Origin: Maricaulaceae bacterium EIL42A08
Lineage (GTDB): Bacteria > Pseudomonadota > Alphaproteobacteria > Caulobacterales > Maricaulaceae
Assembly: GCA_024178355.1 (NCBI GenBank)
Contig: JAMZNZ010000002.1
Span: 725,501-789,500, forward strand
Length of the DNA stretch: 64,000 nt
Direction of reading: 5' to 3'
Part shown: positions 54,354-64,000 of the stretch, one piece after another
Position numbering within the stretch: position 1 is the first letter of the stretch
Layout: every line of letters begins with the position of its first letter
Translations under genes and position numbers: made by a program
Notes under the pieces: model-generated
Told to the model about the DNA's origin: nothing
What the model saw: the letters and a program-made list of their open reading frames with translations, nothing else
Database searches by the model: none

Positions 54354-55705
54354 CGCTTGCGCCCCCGCAGCTTGGTCTTCTTGATCAGGCCTTCATACTG
54401 GTGTGCCAGCAGATGGCTCTGGATCTGACCAACAGTGTCCAATGTCACCGACACCACGATCAACACCGACGTGCCGCCGATGTAGAACGGAATGCCAGGG
54501 TTCTGAGACCGCAGGATTTCCGGGAACACACACACCAGGGTGAGGTAGCCCGCACCAATCACAGTCAGACGCGACAGAACATAATCCAGATACTCAGCGG
54601 TCCGCTTGCCCGGACGGATGCCCGGCAGGAAGCCGCCGTGCTTCTTCAAATTGTCCGCCACATCTTCAGGATTGAAGACGATGGATGTGTAGAAGAAACA
54701 GAAGAAGATGATCAGTACGGCGTACAAGATTATGAAGCCGGGCTGGCCCTGCCCCAGGAACGCGGTGACCGTCGTAAGCCATTCGGGGCTATTGCCCGAG
54801 CTCGCGGTGAAGCCCGCAGCCGTTGCCGGCAGCATGATCAGTGAAGATGCAAAGATTGCCGGGATAACGCCAGAGGTGTTCAGCTTGAGCGGCAAGAAGC
54901 TGCTTTCACCACCCATCATGCGATTACCCACCTGACGCTTGGGGTACTGGGTCAACAAGCGGCGCTGAGAGCGCTCCATGAAGACCACAAACGCCATGAT
55001 GACCACAAGGCCGATAAGCAAGGCGACGACAAGCGTGCCAGACAGCGCGCCAGACTCACCCTGCTGCAGCGCCTGGAAAAGCGCCCGCGGGATCTCGGCG
55101 ATGATGCCGGCAAAGATGATCAGTGACACACCGTTACCCACGCCGCGCGCAGTGATCTGCTCGCCAAGCCACAGAAGGAACATGGTCCCGCCCACCAGGG
55201 TCACGACAGTGGTCACGATAAAGAAGATACCGGGATTAACGGCAATCGTACCGCCATCAGGGCCCGGGCTGGTCATGCTGAACGCAATTGCGGTCGCCTG
55301 AGCGATTGCCAGAACCACGGTCAGATAGCGAGAATACTGGTTGATCTGCTTGCGACCGGCCTCGCCACCTTCCTTCTTCAGCCGCTCAAGGCTCGGCACA
55401 GTGGCCGCCATAAGCTGCATAATGATGGAAGCCGAGATGTAGGGCATCACGTTCAACGCAAAAATGGCCATGCGTTCAACCGCACCGCCAGAGAAAACGT
55501 TGAAGGTGCCAAGTACACCGGACTGCTGTTGCGAGAACAGCAATGAGTATTGGGTCATATCGATACCCGGCACAGGCACATAGGTACCCAGCCGGTAGAC
55601 CACCAGCACAAATAGCGTGAACAGGATCCGCTTTTGCAGGTCCTTGGCACGCGCAAACGTGCCGAAATTCATGTTCGAAGCGAGCTGTTCAGCAGCTGAA
55701 GCCAT
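54350..55705 (-). CDS. secY: Protein translocase subunit SecY
   Basis: Channel of the Sec translocon in the inner membrane. 451 residues with about ten membrane segments; conserved blocks include ISASIIMQL, the cytoplasmic loop LKKEGGEAGRKQINQYSRY, and FGGQ-region equivalents. The C-terminus KKTKLRGRKR is basic and contacts the ribosome. A hairpin occupies the 64-base gap from rplO. It is coupled to adk by a 4-base overlap. Confidence 0.97.
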   Translation of the reverse strand: MASAAEQLASNMNFGTFARAKDLQKRILFTLFVLVVYRLGTYVPVPGIDMTQYSLLFSQQQSGVLGTFNVFSGGAVERMAIFALNVMPYISASIIMQLMAATVPSLERLKKEGGEAGRKQINQYSRYLTVVLAIAQATAIAFSMTSPGPDGGTIAVNPGIFFIVTTVVTLVGGTMFLLWLGEQITARGVGNGVSLIIFAGIIAEIPRALFQALQQGESGALSGTLVVALLIGLVVIMAFVVFMERSQRRLLTQYPKRQVGNRMMGGESSFLPLKLNTSGVIPAIFASSLIMLPATAAGFTASSGNSPEWLTTVTAFLGQGQPGFIILYAVLIIFFCFFYTSIVFNPEDVADNLKKHGGFLPGIRPGKRTAEYLDYVLSRLTVIGAGYLTLVCVFPEILRSQNPGIPFYIGGTSVLIVVSVTLDTVGQIQSHLLAHQYEGLIKKTKLRGRKR

Positions 55706-55734
55706 GGTGTCCGATCACTCCCGGTCGCAAAGAA

Positions 55735-55762
55735 GACCGACCTCACTTAGGAGGCCGGTCTG
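55735..55762 (-). promoter_or_regulatory. Hairpin between rplO and secY
   Basis: On the minus strand AGACCGGCCTC and GAGGTCGGTCT form an 11-bp stem with one G-U pair and a 6-base loop, followed by TCTTTGCG. It ends about 30 bases before the secY ATG. It could partly terminate or be a processing site that sets SecY level against the ribosomal proteins. Confidence 0.5.
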
Positions 55763-55769
55763 TCTAATG

Positions 55770-56249
55770 CTACTCCGCGTCCGATTTTGCCGCGGCGGTG
55801 ACTGTCACCTTGCCGCCAGCTTTCTCGACCGCGGCAAGTGCCGGCTTGGAGCCGCCAGCGACCGTAAGGTCAAGCTTAGCCTTGAGCTCACCACCGCCGA
55901 TGACGCGAACACCATCTTTTACGCGGCGGATCACACCGGCTTCAACCAGAGCCTCAGCCGTCACCGGCTTCTTGGCGTCCAGCTTGCCAGCATCCACAGC
56001 CGCCTGAAGCTTGGCGAGCGTCACTTCAGCGAAGGACGCGCGGTTCGGCTTGGTAAAGCCACGCTTCGGAAGGCGCATGTGCAGCGGCATCTGACCGCCC
56101 TCAAAGCCCTTGATTGCTACGCCGGAACGGGACTTCTGGCCTTTAACGCCACGCCCACCGGTTTTGCCTTTGCCCGAACCAATACCACGGCCCACACGGG
56201 TCCGCTCTTTGGTCGCGCCGTCATTGTCGCGCAGTTCATTCAAGCGCAT
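55770..56249 (-). CDS. rplO: 50S ribosomal protein L15
   Basis: Large-subunit protein. 159 residues: MRLNELRDN, the Gly/Lys-rich [24 protein letters not shown] region that threads into rRNA (written here in part), and the C-terminal alpha/beta domain. A small Lys/Ala-rich tail follows. Lies between rpmD and secY. Confidence 0.97.
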   Translation of the reverse strand: MRLNELRDNDGATKERTRVGRGIGSGKGKTGGRGVKGQKSRSGVAIKGFEGGQMPLHMRLPKRGFTKPNRASFAEVTLAKLQAAVDAGKLDAKKPVTAEALVEAGVIRRVKDGVRVIGGGELKAKLDLTVAGGSKPALAAVEKAGGKVTVTAAAKSDAE

Positions 56250-56281
56250 GACGTTTCTCCTTTAGAAGTCAGCGGCTCGCG

Positions 56282-56470
56282 CTACTTCTCAACGATTTCA
56301 ACCATGTGGGCGACTTTGCGGATCATGCCGCGCACCGCCGGGGTGTCTTCAAGCTCGCGCTCACGACCAATACGACCCAGGCCAAGACCCTTTAGCGTCG
56401 CGGCCTGAGAAGCCGGGCGACGGATCTGGCTGCCAGTCTGGCGCACCACGAGAGTTTTCTTTGCAGCCAT
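56282..56470 (-). CDS. rpmD: 50S ribosomal protein L30
   Basis: Small large-subunit protein, 62 residues, with [11 protein letters not shown] and [19 protein letters not shown], typical of L30. Starts 11 bases after rpsE and lies 32 bases before rplO. Confidence 0.97.
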   Translation of the reverse strand: MAAKKTLVVRQTGSQIRRPASQAATLKGLGLGRIGRERELEDTPAVRGMIRKVAHMVEIVEK

Positions 56471-56481
56471 CGTGGCCTCCC

Positions 56482-57063
56482 TTAGGACTCGATGGCTTCA
56501 GGGGCACTGGCACCGTCCTGACGACGATCAACCAGGTCTGCCACCTTCATGCCACGCTTTGCAGCAACCGAGCGCGGGGAGTTCTGAGCCTTGAGGGCTT
56601 CGAACGTCGCACGCACCATGTTGTACGGGTTGGACGAACCGGTGGACTTGGCCACCACGTCCTGAACACCGAGCGATTCCAGAACTGCACGCATCGGACC
56701 GCCGGCGATAACGCCAGTACCCGGAGGCGCAGCGCGGAGCACGACCTTACCAGCACCCCAACGCCCTTTGACGTCGTGGTGCAGGGTCCGGCCTTCGCGC
56801 AGCGGAACGCGGATCATGGTTTTCTTCGCTTCGTCGGTCGACTTGCGAATGGCTTCCGGCACCTCACGGGCTTTACCCTGGCCAAAACCAACTTTGCCTT
56901 TGCCGTCGCCGACAACTGCCAGAGCAGCGAACTGGAAGTTACGGCCACCCTTCACGGTTTTGGCAACACGGTTGATCTGAACGAGCTTGTCGATCAGTTC
57001 CGGTTCGCCATTGTCCTCATCACGACGACGACGGTCGCGACCACGATTGTCTTCTCGAGCCAT
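56482..57063 (-). CDS. rpsE: 30S ribosomal protein S5
   Basis: Small-subunit protein important for decoding fidelity and mRNA unwinding. 193 residues: a charged N-terminus ([20 protein letters not shown]), the dsRNA-binding-like domain with [20 protein letters not shown] and the [16 protein letters not shown] block. Length is slightly above E. coli S5 because of terminal extensions common in alphaproteobacteria. Confidence 0.97.
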   Translation of the reverse strand: MAREDNRGRDRRRRDEDNGEPELIDKLVQINRVAKTVKGGRNFQFAALAVVGDGKGKVGFGQGKAREVPEAIRKSTDEAKKTMIRVPLREGRTLHHDVKGRWGAGKVVLRAAPPGTGVIAGGPMRAVLESLGVQDVVAKSTGSSNPYNMVRATFEALKAQNSPRSVAAKRGMKVADLVDRRQDGASAPEAIES

Positions 57064-57074
57064 GCGTCGCTCCC

Positions 57075-57428
57075 TTAAAAGCTAAGCCCGCCCTCGCGGG
57101 CGGCGTCGGCAAGGGCTTTCACCCGGCCATGGAAGATGTAACCACCACGATCGAACACGACCTCGGTGAGACCCTTTTCTTTGGCACGCTCGGCAACCTT
57201 GCGGCCAACCTCAGTGGCGGCCTCAACGGTAGCGCCGGTAGCCTTCACGTCCTTTTCGGTCGTTGAGGCAGCAGCCAGGGTCACGCCATTAGAGTCATCG
57301 ATGATCTGGGCGTAGATGTGCTTGGAGGACCGGAAGACCGACAGGCGCGGACGGCCGTTCCCCATTTTGCGCAGGCGCGACCGGTTACGTTGGGCGCGTC
57401 GCAGCATTTGTTCGCGAGGAGTTTTCAT
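57075..57428 (-). CDS. rplR: 50S ribosomal protein L18
   Basis: Binds 5S rRNA. From ATG 57428 ([19 protein letters not shown]) it is 117 residues, normal for L18; the frame opens 12 codons earlier within rplF's 3' side but without homology. Contains [20 protein letters not shown] and the C-terminal [20 protein letters not shown]. Confidence 0.96.
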   Translation of the reverse strand: MKTPREQMLRRAQRNRSRLRKMGNGRPRLSVFRSSKHIYAQIIDDSNGVTLAAASTTEKDVKATGATVEAATEVGRKVAERAKEKGLTEVVFDRGGYIFHGRVKALADAAREGGLSF

Positions 57429-57432
57429 CGCC

Positions 57433-57966
57433 TTACTTCTTCTTGCCTTCCTTACGACGGACATACTCGTCCGCGTACTTCACGCCTTTGCCCTTGTAGG
57501 GCTCTGGCGGACGGAATTTACGGATTTCGGCGGCGGTCTGACCCACCGTCTCGGCGTCGGGACCTTCGATCTTCACTTCGGTCGGCTTCGGCGTCGAAAT
57601 CATCACACCATCGCGCGGCGTGTAGATAACGTCGTGAGAGAAGCCCAGCGCCAGCTTGAGATCCTTGCCCTGCATCTGAGCGCGGTAACCCACGCCGACC
57701 AGTTCAAGGTTCTTCTCGAAGCCCGTCGTTACGCCCTTGACCATGTTGTTGATACGCGCACGCGCTGTACCGTACATGGCCCTAGCGAACTTGGAGTTCT
57801 CAGCCGGCTCAACCTTGATGGCATTATCCTCATGGGAAATGCGCACAGCGGTCGGAGCAGAGAAAGACAGCTCGCCTTTCGGGCCTTTGATCGAAACGTC
57901 GCCACCGGTCACCGAAGCGGTGACACCGGAGGGAATTTCGACAGGCAATTTGCCTAGACGTGACAT
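57433..57966 (-). CDS. rplF: 50S ribosomal protein L6
   Basis: Large-subunit protein near the factor-binding site. 177 residues: [26 protein letters not shown], the [14 protein letters not shown] block and the C-terminal [16 protein letters not shown], all typical of L6. Followed by rplR after 4 bases. Confidence 0.98.
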   Translation of the reverse strand: MSRLGKLPVEIPSGVTASVTGGDVSIKGPKGELSFSAPTAVRISHEDNAIKVEPAENSKFARAMYGTARARINNMVKGVTTGFEKNLELVGVGYRAQMQGKDLKLALGFSHDVIYTPRDGVMISTPKPTEVKIEGPDAETVGQTAAEIRKFRPPEPYKGKGVKYADEYVRRKEGKKK

Positions 57967-57984
57967 AGTCTTGCCTCCCTCGCC

Positions 57985-58383
57985 TTAGCTGACGTGGCAG
58001 AGAATTTCTCCGCCCACATTCTTGGAACGGGCAACCGCATCGCTCATCACACCCTGCGGGGTGGAGACGATGGCGATACCCAGACCGTTTTGAACCAGCG
58101 GCAGGTCGCGAACCTTGGAGTATTCGCGGCGGCCTGGCTTCGAAACGCGCTTGATCTCGGAAATCACCGGAGCGCCTTCATAATACTTCAGCTCGATGTC
58201 GAACTGAGGAAAGCCCTCTTTGTCGGTGGTCTCGGTGTAGCCGCGGATATAGCCCTCAGACAGCAGCACCTCGAGCACACGGCCACGCAGCTTGGATGCT
58301 GGCGTGGACACGGTGGTGCGGTTGCGCATCAGGGCGTTGCGGATACGGGTCAGCATATCGCCGAGAGGATCGTTCACAGACAT
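57985..58383 (-). CDS. rpsH: 30S ribosomal protein S8
   Basis: Primary 16S-binding protein and, in E. coli, the translational repressor of the spc operon. 132 residues: [17 protein letters not shown], the [17 protein letters not shown] block and the C-terminal [10 protein letters not shown]. Between rpsN and rplF. Confidence 0.98.
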   Translation of the reverse strand: MSVNDPLGDMLTRIRNALMRNRTTVSTPASKLRGRVLEVLLSEGYIRGYTETTDKEGFPQFDIELKYYEGAPVISEIKRVSKPGRREYSKVRDLPLVQNGLGIAIVSTPQGVMSDAVARSKNVGGEILCHVS

Positions 58384-58396
58384 CTTCGTGATCTCC

Positions 58397-58702
58397 CTAC
58401 CAGCTCGACTTGACCATGCCCGGGATCAACCCGTGGCTGGCCAGCTGACGCAGCGCAATGCGCGACATCTTCAGCTTACGATAATAGCCGCGCGGACGAC
58501 CGCTGACCTGGCAGCGGTTGCGTACGCGCGTCGGGGCGGAGTTGCGCGGCAGGTCAGCCAGCTTCAGCTGGGCTGCAAAACGCTCTTCCACCGGCTTTGA
58601 CGTATCGCGAGCTGCCTCTTTCAGCGCTGCGCGCTTGGCAGCGTACTTCGCTGCAAGACGCTGGCGCTTCAGATTACGCTCGACGGCGCTCTTCTTAGCC
58701 AT
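58397..58702 (-). CDS. rpsN: 30S ribosomal protein S14 (zinc-independent type)
   Basis: Small-subunit head protein, 101 residues. It lacks the CxxC pairs of the zinc form (a single Cys in [20 protein letters not shown]), so it is the long, zinc-independent type. C-terminus [12 protein letters not shown] is typical. Confidence 0.97.
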   Translation of the reverse strand: MAKKSAVERNLKRQRLAAKYAAKRAALKEAARDTSKPVEERFAAQLKLADLPRNSAPTRVRNRCQVSGRPRGYYRKLKMSRIALRQLASHGLIPGMVKSSW

Positions 58703-58754
58703 TCACTTCTTCTCCTCGCGTGCGAGACCACCACGGTCCCGCGCTCCTGCTGCG

Positions 58755-59315
58755 TTAGTTCGAGAACGGGAAATCGAACTCGGCCAACAGGGCCTTCGCC
58801 TCATCATCATTGGTCGCCGTGGTGCAGACAACGATGTCCATACCGCGGATCATTTCGACCTTGTCGTAATTGATCTCCGGGAACACGATGTGCTCTTTCA
58901 GGCCCATCGCGTAGTTGCCCCGGCCATCGAAGCTCTTGCCGTTAAGACCGCGGAAGTCGCGGACGCGCGGCAGCGCGATGGTGATCAGACGATCAAGGAA
59001 TTCGTACATGCGTTCACGGCGCAGGGTCACCTTCGCCCCGATCAACTGCTCTTCACGCAGCTTAAAGCCTGCAATTGAAGTACGAGCCTTCGTCGCCACC
59101 GGCTTCTGACCAGAGATAAGCTCCAGATCCTCAAGGGCACCCTTGATTTTCTTGGAGTCCTGCGCGGCCTCGCCAACACCCATGTTGATCACGACCTTAT
59201 CAAGAGCCGGAATCTGCATGTCGTTCGCGTAACCGAACTTCTCTTTCATCTTCGCGCGAATTTCTTCGCGGTAGCGCGCCTTGAGGCGCGGTTCATATGT
59301 CGCCGTATCAGCCAT
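58755..59315 (-). CDS. rplE: 50S ribosomal protein L5
   Basis: Binds 5S rRNA and contacts P-site tRNA. 186 residues from ATG 59315 ([19 protein letters not shown]); the open frame continues upstream inside rplX without homology. Contains [15 protein letters not shown] and the [19 protein letters not shown] block. Its start overlaps the rplX end by 8 bases. Confidence 0.96.
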   Translation of the reverse strand: MADTATYEPRLKARYREEIRAKMKEKFGYANDMQIPALDKVVINMGVGEAAQDSKKIKGALEDLELISGQKPVATKARTSIAGFKLREEQLIGAKVTLRRERMYEFLDRLITIALPRVRDFRGLNGKSFDGRGNYAMGLKEHIVFPEINYDKVEMIRGMDIVVCTTATNDDEAKALLAEFDFPFSN

Positions 59316-59622
59316 CGATAACCTCGCCGGATTTCTTGGCGACGCGCACCTTCTTGTCACCTTCGACCTTGAAGCCAACACGGGTCGGCTCACCGGTCTT
59401 CGGATCTACGAGAGCCACATTGGAGATGTGGATCGGCGCATCTTTCTCTTCGATACCGCCTGGCGTGGTCTGGGTTGGGCGCTGATGGCGCTTGACCGTG
59501 TTGACGCCAGACACAACGACGCGATCTTCCTTCGGCAGAACCTTGGAAACCTCACCGGTCTTGCCCTTGTCCTTACCGGACAGAACGATGACCTTGTCGC
59601 CTTTTTTGATCTTCGCAGCCAT
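59308..59622 (-). CDS. rplX: 50S ribosomal protein L24
   Basis: Assembly-initiating large-subunit protein with a KOW motif: [20 protein letters not shown]. 104 residues, with [20 protein letters not shown] typical of L24. Overlaps rplE by 8 bases, suggesting coupled translation. Confidence 0.97.
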   Translation of the reverse strand: MAAKIKKGDKVIVLSGKDKGKTGEVSKVLPKEDRVVVSGVNTVKRHQRPTQTTPGGIEEKDAPIHISNVALVDPKTGEPTRVGFKVEGDKKVRVAKKSGEVIDG

Positions 59623-59624
59623 GG

Positions 59625-59993
59625 TTACAGCACCTCCGGCGCGAGCGAGACGATCTTCATGTGGTTCTTTGCGCGCAGTTCACGAGGAACCGGACCAAAG
59701 ATACGCGTGCCGACCGGCTCGTTGTTGGTGTTCAGGATAACAGCCGCATTGGTGTCGAAGCGAATGACGCTGCCGTCGCGACGCTTGATGTCGCGCGCGG
59801 TGCGCACGACGACAGCGCGACGCACGTCGCCCTTCTTCACCCGGCCTTTTGGCGTGGCTTCCTTGACCGAAACGACAATGACATCACCGATGCCAGCATA
59901 GCGCCGTTTCGCGCCGCCCAGCACCTTGATGCACTGTACGCGGCGGGCCCCGGAATTGTCGGCCACGTCCAGATTGGATTGCATCTGGATCAT
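59625..59993 (-). CDS. rplN: 50S ribosomal protein L14
   Basis: Large-subunit interface protein, 122 residues: [40 protein letters not shown] and the C-terminal [24 protein letters not shown] region are all canonical. Two bases separate it from rplX. Confidence 0.98.
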   Translation of the reverse strand: MIQMQSNLDVADNSGARRVQCIKVLGGAKRRYAGIGDVIVVSVKEATPKGRVKKGDVRRAVVVRTARDIKRRDGSVIRFDTNAAVILNTNNEPVGTRIFGPVPRELRAKNHMKIVSLAPEVL

Positions 59994-60035
59994 AACAGAT
60001 CCTCCGTACTCAGTGGATCGAACCCACGTCCGCCG

Positions 60036-60272
60036 TTAGGCAGATGCAGGAACAACCTCCCACCGCTTCAGTTTCGACTTCGGCGCGCATTCCTGGATCT
60101 GGACACGCTCGCCAACCTTGATCGCACCCGTTTCATCGTGGGCGTGATATTTCTTCGTGCGACGCACGGTCTTGCGAAGCAGCGGGTGCAGGAAAGTACG
60201 CTCAACGCGAACAATCACTGTCTTCGACTGCTTGTCGCTAACCACAACGCCTTGAAGGATACGCTTCGGCAT
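60036..60272 (-). CDS. rpsQ: 30S ribosomal protein S17
   Basis: OB-fold protein of the small subunit. 78 residues from ATG 60272 ([18 protein letters not shown]); the upstream open frame is rpmC read in another frame. Contains [19 protein letters not shown] and ends [10 protein letters not shown]. Confidence 0.96.
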   Translation of the reverse strand: MPKRILQGVVVSDKQSKTVIVRVERTFLHPLLRKTVRRTKKYHAHDETGAIKVGERVQIQECAPKSKLKRWEVVPASA

Positions 60273-60276
60273 GACC

Positions 60277-60480
60277 TCAGCCCTCCTGAGATGTAAGCGC
60301 GCGGCGACGAAGATCCGTTTTGATCCGGGCGATGTCCCGGCGGATCTTCTGGAAGCGCGCGGTGTTCTCAAGCTGGCCAGTGGCCTGCTGGAACCGCAAA
60401 TTAAACTGTTCTTTCTTCAGCTTCAGGAGTTCGTCTGAAAGCTGATCGTCGCTCATGGCGCGGACGTCTTCACCCGTCAT
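60277..60480 (-). CDS. rpmC: 50S ribosomal protein L29
   Basis: Small helical protein at the exit tunnel that helps dock SRP and trigger factor. 67 residues with [20 protein letters not shown] and the [14 protein letters not shown] helix. Four bases separate it from rpsQ. Confidence 0.97.
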   Translation of the reverse strand: MTGEDVRAMSDDQLSDELLKLKKEQFNLRFQQATGQLENTARFQKIRRDIARIKTDLRRRALTSQEG

Positions 60481-60489
60481 GACTTCCCC

Positions 60490-60903
60490 CTATTCGCCAG
60501 GACGCGTAACGATACGCGTCTTGATCGGAAGCTTGGCAGCGCCAAGACGCAGAGCCTCACGGGCCACTTCGTCAGACACGCCATCAATCTCAAACATGAT
60601 CCGGCCCGGCTTAACCTTGGCCACCCAGTATTCCGGCGAGCCCTTACCTTTACCCATGCGGACTTCGGTAGGCTTCTTGGATACTGGCAGGTCCGGGAAC
60701 ACCCGGATCCAGACGCGACCAGCACGCTTCATGTGACGCGTGATGGCACGACGCGTTGCCTCGATCTGACGAGCAGTAATCCGCTCAGGCTCGACCGCCT
60801 TGAGGCCATAGGATCCGAAGTTCAGCGTAAAGCCGCCCTTCGCATCACCATGGATACGGCCTTTGTGTGCCTTGCGGAATTTGGTGCGCTTCGGCTGAAG
60901 CAT
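60490..60903 (-). CDS. rplP: 50S ribosomal protein L16
   Basis: Large-subunit protein at the A-site tRNA elbow. 137 residues: [19 protein letters not shown], the RKP-like [20 protein letters not shown] block and [15 protein letters not shown]. The loop Arg often hydroxylated by YcfD lies in this family region. Typical length. Confidence 0.97.
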   Translation of the reverse strand: MLQPKRTKFRKAHKGRIHGDAKGGFTLNFGSYGLKAVEPERITARQIEATRRAITRHMKRAGRVWIRVFPDLPVSKKPTEVRMGKGKGSPEYWVAKVKPGRIMFEIDGVSDEVAREALRLGAAKLPIKTRIVTRPGE

Positions 60904-60924
60904 AGTCTTACTCCCTTATCCCGC

Positions 60925-61629
60925 TTAAGCCGCCTGGCGGCCGGTACGCGCGCGCTGCTCACCAGAGTCCAGCATACGCTTTTCCTGCGCCATCGGATCG
61001 TGCTCGAGGATCTCACCTTTGTAGATCCAGACCTTGATACCAATGATGCCCATGGCCGTTTTGGCTTCGGCAAATCCGTAGTCGATGTCCGCACGCAGCG
61101 TGTGCAGCGGAACCGAACCTTCAGAATACTTCTCAGTGCGCGCGATCTCGGCACCGCCAAGGCGGCCGCCACACATGATCTTGCAGCCCAGAGCACCCAT
61201 GCGCATCGCAGTCTGCAGCGAACGCTTCATCGCACGGCGGAAGGCCACGCGGCGCTCAAGCTGCTGAGCCACGCTCTCGGCGACGAGATTGGCGTCAATC
61301 TCCGGCTTGCGCACTTCAACCAGGTTCAGGAAGACCTCGCCCTCGACCATCTTGGAGACGGCACGACGCAGGACTTCAATGTCTGCACCCTTCTTGCCGA
61401 TCACAACACCGGGACGAGCCGTATAGATAGTGATGCGGCACTTCTTGTGCGGACGCTCAATGATGATCCGCGACACAGAAGCATTCTTCAGACGCTTCTT
61501 CAGGAAGTCACGGATCTTCAGATCTTCGTGCAGGAGATCAGCGTACTCGTCGCCTTTAGCGAACCAACGCGATTCCCAGGTACGGTTGATGCCGACCCGC
61601 AGGCCGATCGGGTTTACCTTCTGGCCCAT
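60925..61629 (-). CDS. rpsC: 30S ribosomal protein S3
   Basis: Small-subunit protein at the mRNA entry channel. 234 residues: [20 protein letters not shown], the KH domain with [17 protein letters not shown], and the C-terminal domain with [19 protein letters not shown]. The ATG overlaps the rplV stop by one base (TAATG). Confidence 0.98.
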   Translation of the reverse strand: MGQKVNPIGLRVGINRTWESRWFAKGDEYADLLHEDLKIRDFLKKRLKNASVSRIIIERPHKKCRITIYTARPGVVIGKKGADIEVLRRAVSKMVEGEVFLNLVEVRKPEIDANLVAESVAQQLERRVAFRRAMKRSLQTAMRMGALGCKIMCGGRLGGAEIARTEKYSEGSVPLHTLRADIDYGFAEAKTAMGIIGIKVWIYKGEILEHDPMAQEKRMLDSGEQRARTGRQAA

Positions 61630-62030
61630 TATGCGGTCTCCTCAACTTCGCGCACGACAATCGTGATCTCAGAGAACGGCTTCAAGATCTTGGCACCACG
61701 ACCCCGTGCACGGGCACGGAAGCGCTTCATGACAAGGTTTTTGCCAACATAGGCTTCAGACACGACCAGCGAGTCGATGTCGAGACCATGGTTGTTCTCT
61801 GCGTTCGCGATGGCGCTTTCCAGGACCTTCTTGACGTCCTTGGAAATACGCTTGCGCGAGAATTCCAGATCGTTCAGAGCGCGCTCAACCTTCTTGCCGC
61901 GGATCATCTGCGCAACAAGGTTCAGCTTCTGCGGGCTGATGCGGATCATGCGCTGCTTGGCGCGCGCTTCGTTATCCGCAACCCGGCGCAGGTTCTTGCC
62001 CTGCTCATCTTTCTTAAGAGTCTGAGTCAC
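61629..62030 (-). CDS. rplV: 50S ribosomal protein L22
   Basis: Large-subunit protein whose loop lines the exit tunnel. 133 residues, start GTG at 62030 ([12 protein letters not shown]). Contains [35 protein letters not shown] and the tunnel loop [17 protein letters not shown], the site where macrolide resistance changes occur in this family. Confidence 0.96.
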   Translation of the reverse strand: MTQTLKKDEQGKNLRRVADNEARAKQRMIRISPQKLNLVAQMIRGKKVERALNDLEFSRKRISKDVKKVLESAIANAENNHGLDIDSLVVSEAYVGKNLVMKRFRARARGRGAKILKPFSEITIVVREVEETA

Positions 62031-62033
62031 GGC

Positions 62034-62312
62034 CTACTTCCTCTTGGCTTTCTTGTCCGCCGCGTGACCGTAATAGGTGCGCGTAGGAGCAAATTCGCCG
62101 AGCTTGTGGCCGACCATGTCTTCGGTCACAAGCACCGGAATGAACTTGTTGCCGTTATGGACCTGAAAAGTCAGGCCAATAAACTGCGGCATGATGGTTG
62201 AGCGACGCGACCAGGTCTTGATGGCCTGCTTGCGCCCACCTTCGTGTGCCGCTTCGGCTTTCTTCAGGAGGTATCCGTCTACAAACGGACCTTTCCAGAC
62301 AGAACGTGGCAT
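62034..62312 (-). CDS. rpsS: 30S ribosomal protein S19
   Basis: Small-subunit head protein. 92 residues from ATG 62312 ([20 protein letters not shown]), the family length; the longer frame upstream overlaps rplB. Contains [20 protein letters not shown] and ends in basic DKKAKRK. Confidence 0.96.
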   Translation of the reverse strand: MPRSVWKGPFVDGYLLKKAEAAHEGGRKQAIKTWSRRSTIMPQFIGLTFQVHNGNKFIPVLVTEDMVGHKLGEFAPTRTYYGHAADKKAKRK

Positions 62313-62323
62313 AGGGCCGTCCC

Positions 62324-63160
62324 TTAGCGTTTCTTGCGCTCGTGGCGCGAGCGAATGATGAACTGATCGGTCTTCTTGTTGGAGCGCGTACGACGACCTT
62401 TGGTCGGCTTGCCCCAAGGCGTGACCGGGTGACGGCCGCCCGAGGTGCGGCCTTCGCCGCCGCCGTGCGGGTGATCGACCGGGTTCATGGCAACACCGCG
62501 AACCGCCGGGCGCTTGCCCATATGGCGGCTACGGCCAGCCTTGCCGAGATTGATGTTCAGGTGGTCCGGATTGGACACAGCACCCACGGTCGCCAGGCAA
62601 TCCTGGTGAACCATGCGCAGCTCGCCGCTACCCAGACGAACCTGAGCATAACCACTGTCGCGACCCACCAGCTGGGCGTAGGCCCCAGCAGAGCGAGCCA
62701 TCTGACCACCCTTCATCGGCTTAAGTTCGATGTTGTGGATGATCGTACCGACCGGCATGTTCTTCAGCGGCATCGCGTTGCCCGGCTTAACCTCAGCCTT
62801 GTCGGAAGCAACAATTGTGTCGCCAACCGAAAGACGCTGCGGCGCCAGAATATAAGCGAGCTCGCCGTCCTCGTACTTCACCAGAGCGATGAAGGCCGTA
62901 CGGTTCGGGTCGTACTCAAGGCGCTCAACCGTCGCCGGCACGTCGAACTTGCGACGCTTGAAGTCGATCTGACGATATAGGCGCTTTGCACCACCGCCGC
63001 GACGACGCGCGGTGATACGACCAGTATTGTTCCGACCGCCCTTCTTGGTAAGACCCTCAACGAGAGTCTTCTCAGGGCGACCCTGGTGCAGATCGCTACG
63101 GTCGACCAGAACAAGCTGGCGGCGACCCGGCGATGTCGGCTTGAATGTCTTCAGAGCCAT
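62324..63160 (-). CDS. rplB: 50S ribosomal protein L2
   Basis: Large-subunit protein needed for subunit joining and peptidyl transfer. 278 residues: [36 protein letters not shown], the conserved histidine region [15 protein letters not shown] near residue 228 and a basic C-terminus. Confidence 0.98.
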   Translation of the reverse strand: MALKTFKPTSPGRRQLVLVDRSDLHQGRPEKTLVEGLTKKGGRNNTGRITARRRGGGAKRLYRQIDFKRRKFDVPATVERLEYDPNRTAFIALVKYEDGELAYILAPQRLSVGDTIVASDKAEVKPGNAMPLKNMPVGTIIHNIELKPMKGGQMARSAGAYAQLVGRDSGYAQVRLGSGELRMVHQDCLATVGAVSNPDHLNINLGKAGRSRHMGKRPAVRGVAMNPVDHPHGGGEGRTSGGRHPVTPWGKPTKGRRTRSNKKTDQFIIRSRHERKKR

Positions 63161-63184
63161 ATCTGAATTCCTCCTCGCGCGCCC

Positions 63185-63478
63185 TTAAAGGCCAGTCGTG
63201 ACGTCGATGGAGTGACCTTCTTCGAGGGTCACTACCGCCTTCTTGACGTCATCACGCTTGCCTTCGATGCCGCGGAAGCGCTTGGTCTTACCCTTCATAC
63301 GAAGGGTGTTCACGGCTTTCACCTTGACCTTGAACAGCTCTTCCACCGCCTCGGCGATGTCTTTCTTGGTTGCAGTCAGCGGAACGCGGAACACCACCTT
63401 GTTCTCCTCAGAGAGAAGCGTGGACTTTTCCGTGATCACCGGAGCAACCAGCGTATCGTAGTGTTTCGGCGCGGGCAT
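63185..63478 (-). CDS. rplW: 50S ribosomal protein L23
   Basis: Docking site for trigger factor and SRP at the tunnel exit. 97 residues: [36 protein letters not shown] and a C-terminal [14 protein letters not shown]. Its ATG overlaps the rplD stop by one base. Confidence 0.97.
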   Translation of the reverse strand: MPAPKHYDTLVAPVITEKSTLLSEENKVVFRVPLTATKKDIAEAVEELFKVKVKAVNTLRMKGKTKRFRGIEGKRDDVKKAVVTLEEGHSIDVTTGL

Positions 63479-64000
63479 TACGCGGCCTCCTGCGCGGTGA
63501 AGCGCTCGTTGATCTTCTCAACAGCTGCCTTGGTGAGCACCAGAGTGTCACGGCGCAGCACGTCGTAAACATTCAGGCCCTGAGCCGGAAGCACGTCGAC
63601 CAGCGGGATGTTGCGAGCAGCGCGAGCAAAGTTCTCGTCCAGCGTCTCACCATCGATGATCAGAGCATTGGCAACGCCAAGCTTGCTGAGATTGTCAGAC
63701 AGTGCCTTGGTCTTCGGAGCATCCAGGCGCGCTTCATCAAGGATGATGAGCTGCTTGGACCCCGCCTTGGACGACAGGGCATGCTTGAGAGCCAGAGCGC
63801 GAACCTTCTTGGGAAGGTCGGTAGCATGGCTGCGCACGCGCGGGCCATGAGCAACACCGCCCCCCACGAAGATCGGCGCAGACCGCGCACCGTGGCGAGC
63901 GCCGCCGGTACCCTTCTGGCGATACATCTTCTTCTTGGTGCGCTTGATCTCACTGCGCTCTTTGGTCTTGTGTGTGCCGGCCTGACGGCGCGACAGCTGC
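63478..64000 (-). CDS. rplD: 50S ribosomal protein L4 (5' end outside window)
   Basis: Large-subunit protein lining the exit tunnel and, in E. coli, repressor of the S10 operon. The visible part includes the tunnel loop [20 protein letters not shown] and the C-terminal domain. The reading frame stays open to the window edge ([16 protein letters not shown] upstream of the loop), so the gene starts beyond 64000 and is cut by the window, not truncated. Confidence 0.97.
   Translation of the reverse strand, partial: QLSRRQAGTHKTKERSEIKRTKKKMYRQKGTGGARHGARSAPIFVGGGVAHGPRVRSHATDLPKKVRALALKHALSSKAGSKQLIILDEARLDAPKTKALSDNLSKLGVANALIIDGETLDENFARAARNIPLVDVLPAQGLNVYDVLRRDTLVLTKAAVEKINERFTAQEAA

Overview
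The window is a gene-dense stretch of a GC-rich alphaproteobacterial chromosome. The gene set points to the Caulobacterales/Maricaulales/Hyphomonadaceae side of the class: an iscR-desulfurase-sufB-sufC run, an NDUFA12-type complex I subunit beside DUF2155 and aat, a bactofilin overlapping an M23 peptidase, an RNase E ending in a GWW motif, and adk inside the spc operon. This placement is inferred from gene content and remembered family sequences; no database was searched. I see no rRNA, tRNA, insertion sequence, prophage or CRISPR array.

Layout. 1-4.3 kb (minus strand): Fe-S assembly operon iscR, cysteine desulfurase, sufB, two small membrane proteins, sufC (cut by the window edge). 4.5-11.2 kb: alpha/beta hydrolase, anmK (cell-wall recycling), a large AsmA-like envelope protein, a Bcp peroxiredoxin and a DUF455 ferritin-like protein. 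11.3-18.8 kb: cell shape and wall genes (M23 peptidase overlapping bactofilin, PBP1A, AmiC-type amidase) with prfB, which carries a programmed +1 frameshift. 19.3-24.3 kb: RNase E with a structured leader, an M48 metalloprotease with TPR-like tail, and a DsbA-like lipoprotein. 24.4-29.4 kb: thiS-thiG, aroQ, accB-accC, aat, DUF2155 and NDUFA12.

29.5-34.3 kb is the most unusual part. An 843-residue protein is recognisably derived from the class II (B12-dependent) ribonucleotide reductase NrdJ along its whole length but has lost the catalytic core. It is followed by two exported pentapeptide-repeat proteins with matching cysteine caps at both ends of the repeats. 34.4-40.4 kb: aspS, then a lipid module: PlsC-like acyltransferase, an intergenic region with three TetR-type palindromes, a TetR regulator, a second PlsC-like acyltransferase and an LplT-like transporter. 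40.4-51.1 kb: rnd, uvrC, pgsA, a soluble globin-coupled chemoreceptor, xseA, purD, a GNAT acetyltransferase, an HtrA-type protease and a DUF1232 protein.

51.2-64.0 kb (minus strand) is the S10-spc-alpha ribosomal cluster from rplD (cut by the window edge) to rplQ, with secY, adk and rpoA in the usual alphaproteobacterial order. Start codons were moved inward from the longest open frame where a Shine-Dalgarno sequence, family length or signal peptide favoured it; each case is noted.
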